A stretch of 5,189 nucleotides of DNA from the NCBI GenBank assembly GCA_014378085.1, contig JACMOJ010000463.1, positions 1 to 5,189 on the forward strand. The letters run 5' to 3'. A program made the position numbers and the translations under genes. Source of the stretch: Burkholderiales bacterium. GTDB lineage: Bacteria; Pseudomonadota; Gammaproteobacteria; Burkholderiales; Usitatibacteraceae. The first letter of the stretch is position 1. Each line of letters opens with the position of its first letter. The notes below the pieces were generated by a model. That model did not search any database, was not told the DNA's origin, and saw only the letters and a program-made list of their open reading frames with translations. Below, piece by piece: positions 1 to 5,189 of the stretch.

Positions 1-480
1 GATATCGATGCGCCCGCCAAGCGAGGCCATCTCGTTCCGAACCACGTCCATGCCGACTCCACGACCCGACACTTGTGTGACCGCTTCGGCCGTCGAGAAA
101 CCAGCCATGAAAATAAACTGGGTGAGCTGCGCTTCGCTGACGTCTGCATCTGCATCGAGCAGGCCTTGATCAACCGCTTTCTCACGAATGCGCGCAAAAT
201 TCAGACCGACACCGTCATCCGACAGCGTGAGCACCACCTCGTTGCCGACTTGCTGGGCATCGATGGTAATTTCGCCTAGTTCCGACTTGCCTTTAGCAAC
301 CCGCTCCGCCGGCATCTCCAGTCCATGCGCGACTGCATTACGCAGCAGATGCTCAAAGGGCGGCGTGATTTTCTCCAGCACGGAGCGATCAATTTCTACG
401 CGCACACCACGGAATTCAAGATTGGCTTTTTTTTCGAGTTCTTTGGCCGTTTGGCGCACCAGCCGATAAAACCGGTCCTG
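1..480 (-). other. HATPase_c (P4-like) ATP-binding domain of ChpA, cut at the window edge
   Basis: All four ATP-site signatures are present: N box HLLRNAVAHGLE with Asn1543 and His1547; G1 box DDGVGL (1583–1588); F box FMAGFSTAE (from about 1619); and G2 box SGRGVGMDVV (1633–1642). The translation ends at GGRIDI, about 20 residues short of a complete domain. With every catalytic motif intact, the kinase is predicted to be active. Confidence 0.93.
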
Positions 481-3400
481 CAAATTACCTAGGGGCACCA
501 GCCGCACGCTCATTAAACCTTGCTGAAGATCGCGATTCAGGCGCGACTGTTGTATCAGCGCGGCTTCAGTCTCATCGAGGTTCTTCTGCAGCGAAAGTTG
601 TAGTGTCACGACGTCGTTAAGGCTCTCGGCCATGAAACGTGTCAGCTCCTGGGTACGCGAGAAGCGGTCAAATTCCAACGGGTCAAAGGCAGCGCCGAGT
701 TCTTCGACTTCTTTAAGCCGAGACTGAATTTGCGTTTCGGATTCAATCTCTACTTCGCGCAGTTGTGTTTTCATGCGCGAAATATTTTCCGTCAGCTCGA
801 TCAGCGATTGCTTGAATGTCAGCATTTCCTGCTCGACACGCGAACGAGCGATCGATAATTCACCCGCTTCATTCACGAAGCGGTCGATGATGTCGGCATT
901 TACACGCAGCAATGATTGGCGCTCACGTCCTTCCGGCGCTGCTTCGTCGCGGACCGCCTGGGCGGCAGCCGCCATCACGGCGATCGTCGAAGGTTTATCC
1001 TTCTGGTGTTCGAAAACATCCGCTACGGGCACGTCGATGACGGCGCCGAGATGGTCGCCGGCATTGAGGCGGTCTAGCGAACCGGTGAAACGGTCGAAAC
1101 ACTCGTCGATATCGTCGAATCTTGCCACCGCAGGCTCGCTCTCGGTGTCCATCGCGATCATTTTGGATTCAAGTACGTGCGCGAGTTCTCCAAGACGCAT
1201 CAATCCGGCCATGCGCGCACTACCCTTCAAGGTGTGCAAGTGGCGCGCCAGCTCAATCACTGGTTTATGGTCTGCCGGACGGGCCCGCCATGCGCGTATA
1301 CCGTCACCGACTTGCGGAACGATTTCGTTTGCTTCTTCCAGAAAGATCGGTAGCAGGTCGCTATCGACGTCGTCTTCAATGCGGCGTTTTTCCTTGCCCA
1401 ATTCGAACACGGGCTCGGCTGGCAACACCCGTGCAAAGGTTTCTGCCGACGGTGCAATTACCGGTGGTTCTGGCAATGGCTTCTCGGCCAACTCGGAAAA
1501 TACGGCCGCGATTTCTGCGACAGCGATTTGGGCTTCTAACGCCGCAGTTTCGGGTAGTGGTGGGGAAGCGGGCTCTTCGGTTGCCTCAAAAAATTCAGGC
1601 GTGGGCTCAGCCTGCTCGAGCGGTTCGCCAGCTGATGCCACCGTTTCAGGTATTTGTTCAGCATCGTTTGGCGACCTCTGGACATCGTCGAAGCCGAAAA
1701 TAAGGCCTTCGCGCGGAAGAACGTCCGATTCGACTGGTAACGAGGGTGCACGAACGTAAGTGCTCTCGGCCCGTTTGGCCAGCTTCAGGGCCTCGCGAAG
1801 ATCGGTCAGTTCCTGCACGACGTCGTCACGCCGCGGTGGCAGTTCACGCGTATGCAGACCCATTACCATGCTGCAAAGTGCGTCGACCGCTTGACGCATC
1901 ACACCCAAGCGCGTCGCATCAAGCTCCGGGGCAAACTCAATGGCAGCCTGCGACCACTTTTCCAGCGCTGCGGCGACATCAGCAATCATGTCGAAATTGG
2001 TGGTCCGGGAGGAGCTGTTGAGCGTATGCGCAGCTCGCATGAACTCATAAGAAACCGGTTGCAATGGTTTGGCTTCGAGGGACGCCATTTCGTTGTCGAG
2101 CGTGGCAATGTGTTGCTCGGCTTCACCGAGATAAATATTAAATAGTGCATGTGGAACGACGACATAACCAACCCGAACATCCGCAGGTTCAGCGGCCACT
2201 TCTGGGACAATTTCAATTGCCTCCAGCGGTCCCGTCAGCTCGGCGTCCGCACTCTCCGCAGGCACCGCGAGCGAATCAACCGCAACAGGCTCGGCGATAA
2301 ACGCGTCAACGCTGATTGACGGTGCTTCGATCGTGGGTTGTACCGCGTCAGGCGGCATCGCATCGGTTGCAGCGAAAACGGGTGTTGGAGGCTCCGTAAA
2401 GAATAACGCGGGCAACGCATCAAACAAGTTTGATTCAACCAGAGCTTCGGGTGGTGGTAAAGCGGGAGGGGGCGCTTCGATGTCCGTCGTTGTAACGGCA
2501 ACGACAGCGGGCTCTTCGCCGTTCTTGAGCATTTCGGCCATGCGTGCGATGTCGGTGCCATCAACCTGCGCAGTACTGCTCAATTTCAACGCGTCAACCC
2601 AGTCCGAGAATGACTTGGATGTATGCTCGACGAACGCCAGCAATCCAGTGCTCGCTGGTGCTTCGTCTTTCAACCATTTATTGAAAACCTGTTCACAATT
2701 CCAAGCCACTTCACCCAGATCAGTGAGCCCGACCATGCGGCCCGATCCTTTTAGCGTGTGATAACCACGTCGTATCGTGATGAGCGCTTCCTCATCGTGC
2801 AGATTTCCGCGCAGCACATCCAGATGCTGGCGAATGGTCGCCACCACTTCGTCGGCTTCTTCGAGAAATATTTCCAGCAACTCTGTATCCACTTCCGATG
2901 TCGTCGCGTCGATCAACTGCACCGTCTGCGCCGAGGGTGCCTCGGTGGGCTTTTCGGGCGCGATATCGGCGACCGCAGTCATCATTCCAGCCTTGTTCGG
3001 ATCGAACGTCTGCTCGATCGCCTTCAGCATTGCTTCACTTTGGCGGGCCGATTCGCCGTCAGCGATCAGCGTTGCGTCCGATTGCAATTCTTTAACCGCT
3101 TCACGCAATTGGTCCCGTGAGGCCGTCTGCTCGGGCTTCTGTTTCCAGTCCTCGTAGAGTTCCTGCACCTTTTGCTTGGCCACTTCTACATCCGCTTTGG
3201 ATACCGGGGATTTGATCGACGAGCGTTCTGCATCCCTCGGTTTTTCGGCGAGTCCAAAGCGGATTAATGCGGGCAACAGCACATCGCGCGGTTGCAAAGT
3301 GCCCTGTTGCAATGCGACGACGTACAGTCCGAGCGCTGAGACACCTTCTGCGACCGCTTCGGCTTCGTCGGCGACGGCGGCAATTGCGCCGGAGGCGAAC

Positions 3401-4965
3401 TCCGCCACGCGTTCGCGCAGGAGTTGATTGAGCTCCGCTGCCTCATTCAACTCCAAAATGGTCAACGCACCCTGTACTTGCGAAAACAACGCCCCCAAGC
3501 TGTTTAATTCTGCGCGTTTCGATGGATCGCGAAAGAAGGTATCAAGCGCACCTTCGATAGAAGCGAGATTCACCTGCACTTCCTGACCCACCTGAAACAT
3601 CAACATGCGTTCCTGCGCCCGCCTTGAAATATCGTCCATGAGCGCCGAGGTACCTGCCTTGGCCGGCGGCAGGACTGTCCCCGTCATCGCCCCTGTGAGA
3701 CGCTGGACAACATTGTGTGCCTGGGCACTAAAATCTGAGGACTGGCGGAAATAATTTTCCAGCGAGGACTCAAGAAATAGCAGCGCGGTTGCCATTTCCA
3801 GCGACTGACCTTCGCTTGCAGGAATCTGCGTCTTTTGCAAGTGCACGCCCACCGCACCGACAATTTGGACCACCGCAGCCAAATCCTTGTTCGGCTGTTG
3901 CTGCGCTGCTAGGTAAAACGGCGTACTTTGCGCAACAAACTGCTCAAGCGAAGCTCGATTTCCACTCGCAAATTTAAGCCAGCTTTCCTTTTGATCCTGA
4001 ACATGATCGCGCAGTCCGCGAATCACTGCCTTAAGCTCGTCGTCAGCACCAAGTGCACCACGCACAACGGGAATAGCGAGAAGCTCATCGAGACGATAGA
4101 GTTCACGGATTCTTTTTAAACGTTCGGTATTTGCCTTGGACCTGCCGATGACGAGCAGTATGTCGCGAAACAATTTTTCGGGAATTTTCTGCACGCCGTC
4201 GATCAACAGCTTGATCTGTTGATCGATTTTTCCAAACAGCTGCACCGCCATCGTGCCTGCTTCGGCAGGGTTCGTTGCCACGGCATCAAAAAATCCACTA
4301 GCGGCATACCAGAAAGAAACTGTTGGCGACGTTACCTGCAGTGCTTCAATGGCCAGGGTCGCGTTGCGCATCTCGCGGGCACCGCCGACCATGTCCTTGT
4401 CGCGCAGAAGTTTCAGCAGGCCCGTCTGGTACATGGCGCGCCGCTGCTTGATCGCTTCTGCAAGCATCTCAGGTTTGGGGAGGGCGACGGTGTTATCGGG
4501 CATGACTACGGCAAGTGACAGGTCCGGGGAGAACAGATCCGTCTCCGAGGCATCAGAAGCGCCGCGGGCTTTATTGACTTCAAGGTAGGCGCGCGCGAGC
4601 AACATCGGCCGGTCAGGTTCGCCCGCCATCAAACTATCCATGTACGCAGACAAACTTGCCGTTGCTGTCAGGACGGTGGCGATACGCTGTGGCAACTGTG
4701 CACGCGCGTTTGGATCATTCTCGAAAGTCGCGACCAGCTTTTCGACTTCCTCGGTAAATCGTGTTGCCGCCCCAAGCCCGACCATTGTCAGTGCACCAGT
4801 CACGTGGTGCAGATGCGTGGCCGCATATTTAGCCGCCTTGACGTCGCCAGGATTGGCAGCCAACGCTTCAAGGTGGGTGCGCGTCTCGTTGAGCGAATGT
4901 TCGATCTCCGCCTTCACCCAGGACAATGGGCCGATATCTAAGGCAGGTTTGGGGTTGGTGGCCAT
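1..4965 (-). CDS. chpA: ChpA/PilL-type CheA histidine kinase of the type IV pilus chemosensory pathway (3' end missing)
   Basis: Reading the minus strand from the ATG at 4965–4963 gives 1655 codons with no stop up to base 1, so the C-terminus is missing. The start is firm at its upstream limit: the preceding in-frame codon is TAA. Residues 9–65 also resemble the N-terminus of Pseudomonas ChpA as I recall it (a WVKxEI motif near residue 16). Modules in order: FimL/ChpA-like region, about 1–620, with the family motif YRLDE at 290–294; Hpt with His736; acidic Pro/Ala linker 817–935; degenerate Hpt with His980; linker 1067–1198; Hpt with His1244; dimerisation helices from about 1352 with the ChpA-type FDPLE motif at 1427–1431; HATPase with N box N1543/H1547/G1548, G1 box D1583–G1587, F box near 1619–1625 and G2 box G1634–G1638. 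No signal peptide or membrane segment is visible, so it should be cytoplasmic and coupled to the PilJ array. The family role is ATP-dependent autophosphorylation on Hpt histidines and transfer to PilG/PilH, controlling twitching. From the family, about 300 further residues (HATPase end, CheW-like, receiver) are expected. An ordinary CheA is unlikely, given the size and multiple Hpt domains. Confidence 0.95.
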   Translation of the reverse strand, partial: MATNPKPALDIGPLSWVKAEIEHSLNETRTHLEALAANPGDVKAAKYAATHLHHVTGALTMVGLGAATRFTEEVEKLVATFENDPNARAQLPQRIATVLTATASLSAYMDSLMAGEPDRPMLLARAYLEVNKARGASDASETDLFSPDLSLAVVMPDNTVALPKPEMLAEAIKQRRAMYQTGLLKLLRDKDMVGGAREMRNATLAIEALQVTSPTVSFWYAASGFFDAVATNPAEAGTMAVQLFGKIDQQIKLLIDGVQKIPEKLFRDILLVIGRSKANTERLKRIRELYRLDELLAIPVVRGALGADDELKAVIRGLRDHVQDQKESWLKFASGNRASLEQFVAQSTPFYLAAQQQPNKDLAAVVQIVGAVGVHLQKTQIPASEGQSLEMATALLFLESSLENYFRQSSDFSAQAHNVVQRLTGAMTGTVLPPAKAGTSALMDDISRRAQERMLMFQVGQEVQVNLASIEGALDTFFRDPSKRAELNSLGALFSQVQGALTILELNEAAELNQLLRERVAEFASGAIAAVADEAEAVAEGVSALGLYVVALQQGTLQPRDVLLPALIRFGLAEKPRDAERSSIKSPVSKADVEVAKQKVQELYEDWKQKPEQTASRDQLREAVKELQSDATLIADGESARQSEAMLKAIEQTFDPNKAGMMTAVADIAPEKPTEAPSAQTVQLIDATTSEVDTELLEIFLEEADEVVATIRQHLDVLRGNLHDEEALITIRRGYHTLKGSGRMVGLTDLGEVAWNCEQVFNKWLKDEAPASTGLLAFVEHTSKSFSDWVDALKLSSTAQVDGTDIARMAEMLKNGEEPAVVAVTTTDIEAPPPALPPPEALVESNLFDALPALFFTEPPTPVFAATDAMPPDAVQPTIEAPSISVDAFIAEPVAVDSLAVPAESADAELTGPLEAIEIVPEVAAEPADVRVGYVVVPHALFNIYLGEAEQHIATLDNEMASLEAKPLQPVSYEFMRAAHTLNSSSRTTNFDMIADVAAALEKWSQAAIEFAPELDATRLGVMRQAVDALCSMVMGLHTRELPPRRDDVVQELTDLREALKLAKRAESTYVRAPSLPVESDVLPREGLIFGFDDVQRSPNDAEQIPETVASAGEPLEQAEPTPEFFEATEEPASPPLPETAALEAQIAVAEIAAVFSELAEKPLPEPPVIAPSAETFARVLPAEPVFELGKEKRRIEDDVDSDLLPIFLEEANEIVPQVGDGIRAWRARPADHKPVIELARHLHTLKGSARMAGLMRLGELAHVLESKMIAMDTESEPAVARFDDIDECFDRFTGSLDRLNAGDHLGAVIDVPVADVFEHQKDKPSTIAVMAAAAQAVRDEAAPEGRERQSLLRVNADIIDRFVNEAGELSIARSRVEQEMLTFKQSLIELTENISRMKTQLREVEIESETQIQSRLKEVEELGAAFDPLEFDRFSRTQELTRFMAESLNDVVTLQLSLQKNLDETEAALIQQSRLNRDLQQGLMSVRLVPLGNLQDRFYRLVRQTAKELEKKANLEFRGVRVEIDRSVLEKITPPFEHLLRNAVAHGLEMPAERVAKGKSELGEITIDAQQVGNEVVLTLSDDGVGLNFARIREKAVDQGLLDADADVSEAQLTQFIFMAGFSTAEAVTQVSGRGVGMDVVRNEMASLGGRIDI
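481..912 (-). other. ChpA dimerisation domain (P3-like, residues about 1352–1495)
   Basis: The domain begins near Asn1356 with NADIIDRFVNEAGELSIARS, the CheA-family dimerisation helix. It ends with QQGLMSVRLVPLGNL (around 1481–1495), matching the CheA MSVRMxP segment that leads into the ATPase. Between these, a long charged helical stretch and FDPLEFDRFSRTQEL (from 1427) make the domain about twice the length of that in E. coli CheA. The insertion is characteristic of the ChpA/PilL family. Confidence 0.85.
1060..1368 (-). other. Canonical Hpt domain of ChpA nearest the kinase core (residues about 1200–1302, phospho-His1244)
   Basis: The opening helix DLLPIFLEEANEIV (1203–1216) closely resembles that of the His736 domain. 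The active-site helix ARHLHTLKGSARMAGLMRLG carries His1244 with the Lys and Gly intact. The two canonical copies share HTLKGS, RM and LGE, pointing to duplication. Its position just before the dimerisation helices corresponds to the P1 domain of classical CheA, making it the best candidate for the direct autophosphorylation site. Confidence 0.9.
1372..1767 (-). other. Second Pro/Ala/Glu-rich linker in ChpA (residues about 1067–1198)
   Basis: About 130 residues dominated by Glu, Pro and Ala, predicted to be disordered and strongly acidic, between the degenerate His980 domain and the His1244 Hpt domain. Near its start is an aromatic/acidic patch LIFGFDDVQ (1088–1096). A more helical stretch, rich in Ala and Glu, lies near its middle. 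It probably acts as a tether. Confidence 0.7.
1786..2163 (-). other. Degenerate Hpt domain of ChpA (residues about 935–1060, His980)
   Basis: The first helix HALFNIYLGEAEQHI (939–953) and an active-site-like helix MRAAHTLNSSSRTTNFDMIA mark an Hpt fold. His980 is kept, but the conserved Lys-Gly of HxLKGS is replaced by Asn-Ser. This may weaken or abolish phosphotransfer, or alter the preferred partner. Domains of this kind with imperfect motifs are common in ChpA proteins. Confidence 0.75.
2161..2517 (-). other. Pro/Ala/acidic low-complexity linker in ChpA (residues about 817–935)
   Basis: About 120 residues rich in Pro, Ala, Val and Glu/Asp, with few basic residues, joining the His736 Hpt domain to the next domain. 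It includes the polyproline-like patch EAPPPALPPPEA (830–841) and, a few residues later, an isolated hydrophobic cluster NLFDALPALFF (846–856). The composition predicts a flexible tether that lets Hpt domains reach the kinase core and receivers. The hydrophobic cluster is unusual for a plain tether. Confidence 0.75.
2566..2886 (-). other. Canonical Hpt domain of ChpA (residues about 694–800, phospho-His736)
   Basis: The domain opens with a helix LLEIFLEEADEVV (residues 696–708), typical of the first Hpt helix. The active-site helix follows: RRGYHTLKGSGRMVGLTDLG, with His736 as the expected phosphoacceptor and the HxLKGS Lys and Gly present. The sequence continues into a GEVAW helix. All key residues are intact, so it should accept phosphate from the kinase core or exchange it with a receiver domain. 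Confidence 0.9.
3406..3603 (-). other. Degenerate phosphotransfer-like repeat of ChpA with Ser in the His position (residues about 455–520)
   Basis: Residues 491–503 read LGALFSQVQGALT. They align with residues 49–61 of the same protein (ATHLHHVTGALTM), sharing the GALT core and a following LxxAxxL pattern. At the spot where an Hpt domain carries its phospho-accepting His (four residues before the Gly), the N-terminal copy has His53 and this copy has Ser495. Neither copy has the Lys of the HxxKG motif. Pseudomonas ChpA is known to carry Ser and Thr variants of Hpt domains, so an Spt-like domain is plausible. Phosphorylation of Ser495 is not shown by the sequence. Confidence 0.5.
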
Positions 4966-5014
4966 TTATTGCGAACTGGTTATGATTTCAAATAGTGGAG
5001 GCGGCGGCAGGCGT
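4966..5014 (-). other. 49-bp pilJ–chpA intergenic spacer without recognisable SD or terminator
   Basis: This short gap lies between the pilJ stop and the chpA ATG. Read on the minus strand it begins with a GC-rich stretch (ACGCCTGCCGCCGCCTCC) and ends AT-rich (GTTCGCAATAA just before ATG). I see no inverted repeat with a T-run, so read-through from pilJ is expected. There is also no purine-rich Shine-Dalgarno at the usual 5–10 nt from the ATG. The pyrimidine-rich CCTCC resembles the anti-SD rather than an SD. No promoter is evident. Confidence 0.6.
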
Positions 5015-5189
5015 CTAAAGCTTGAATCCTGAAACTGACGCTTTTAGATCTGATGCGACATCGGCTAATTCTTTAATCGACGCAGCAGTTTGCTGGGTGC
5101 CCGTGGTCGTTTGGCGATTGATTTCTAAATTGTCCTGCATGTTGCGCGCAACTTTGTTGGCTGACGCCGCCTGCGCTTGGGTATCAGCA
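5015..5189 (-). CDS. pilJ: PilJ-type methyl-accepting chemotaxis protein, C-terminal end only
   Basis: The last 57 codons of a gene that enters from beyond the right edge; the stop codon TAG is at 5017–5015, and base 5189 belongs to a split codon. The peptide is an alanine-, glutamine- and asparagine-rich helix followed by the ending TAASIKELADVASDLKASVS and GFKL. This is the usual end of an MCP signalling domain, where the last helix turns into a short loose tail. The SVSGFKL ending matches the PilJ family as I remember it. PilJ is the inner-membrane receptor of the Pil-Chp pathway. It senses pilus-related or surface-contact signals and activates the ChpA kinase through CheW-like adaptors. 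The chpA gene starts 49 bp downstream on the same strand, which supports both assignments and suggests co-transcription. Unlike in Pseudomonas aeruginosa, no pilK methyltransferase gene sits between them. The sensor domain, membrane segments and kinase-control hairpin are outside the window, so the identity rests on the tail and the neighbour. Confidence 0.85.
   Translation of the reverse strand, partial: ADTQAQAASANKVARNMQDNLEINRQTTTGTQQTAASIKELADVASDLKASVSGFKL

Noticed and set aside
1..9. Palindromic GATATC followed by GAT at the window edge, considered as a possible site or assembly boundary.
   Set aside because: It encodes Ile-Asp-Ile inside the conserved HATPase domain (the GGRIDI context), so it is simply coding sequence.
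773..1759. A 328-codon plus-strand open frame opposite the kinase, Ser-, Ala- and Gly-rich.
   Set aside because: It is exactly antisense to the chpA Hpt, linker and dimerisation coding sequence. Its biased composition is what reading GC-rich coding DNA backwards gives, and no domain or SD supports it.
2333..3157. Several overlapping plus-strand open frames (2333–2761, 2758–3120, 2777–3157).
   Set aside because: They lie antisense to the His736 Hpt domain and its flanks. They overlap one another in different frames and show no protein family features.
1..4965. Possible frameshift or fusion of several genes, given the very long reading frame.
   Set aside because: The frame is continuous, and the order of modules (FimL-like, Hpt series, dimerisation, HATPase) is the expected ChpA architecture, so one gene explains it.
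4997..5013. GGAGG on the plus strand in the spacer, considered as an SD for a plus-strand gene.
   Set aside because: No plausible plus-strand gene follows; the sequence downstream is the antisense of the pilJ end.
4640..5032. A 130-codon plus-strand open frame spanning the chpA start and the pilJ end.
   Set aside because: It overlaps two well-supported minus-strand genes and has a low-complexity Ser/Val/Ala composition with no recognisable motif.

Overview
The window comes from a Gram-negative proteobacterium. A beta- or gammaproteobacterium is most likely, because the gene pair is the pilJ–chpA end of the Pil-Chp chemosensory cluster that controls type IV pili and twitching motility. The DNA is moderately GC-rich by eye. 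I cannot name a genus from it.

Both genes lie on the minus strand and both are cut by the window edges. From right to left: positions 5189–5015 carry the last 57 codons of a methyl-accepting chemotaxis protein (PilJ-type tail). A 49-bp gap at 4966–5014 shows no terminator and no clear Shine-Dalgarno. From 4965 to base 1 runs a single uninterrupted reading frame of 1655 codons. It is a very large CheA-type histidine kinase (ChpA, also called PilL), cut off inside its ATP-binding domain. The C-terminal CheW-like and receiver domains expected of this family lie beyond base 1.

The kinase is a chain of modules: a long FimL/ChpA-like N-terminal region containing two related degenerate phosphotransfer-like repeats (His53 and Ser495 at the pseudo-active position); a canonical Hpt domain (His736); a Pro/Ala/Glu-rich linker; a degenerate Hpt domain (His980 without the usual Lys and Gly); a second such linker; a second canonical Hpt domain (His1244); the ChpA-type dimerisation helices; and the HATPase domain with intact N, G1, F and G2 boxes.

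In the known pathway, PilJ signals through CheW-like adaptors to ChpA. ChpA autophosphorylates through its Hpt domains and passes phosphate to PilG and PilH, which act on pilus extension and retraction and, in Pseudomonas, on cAMP levels.

I see no mobile element, CRISPR array, RNA gene or new multi-gene system. All plus-strand open frames are antisense shadows of the kinase. The points worth a second look are the mixture of intact and degenerate phosphotransfer domains, the motifs inside the linkers, and the apparent lack of a ribosome binding site for chpA.
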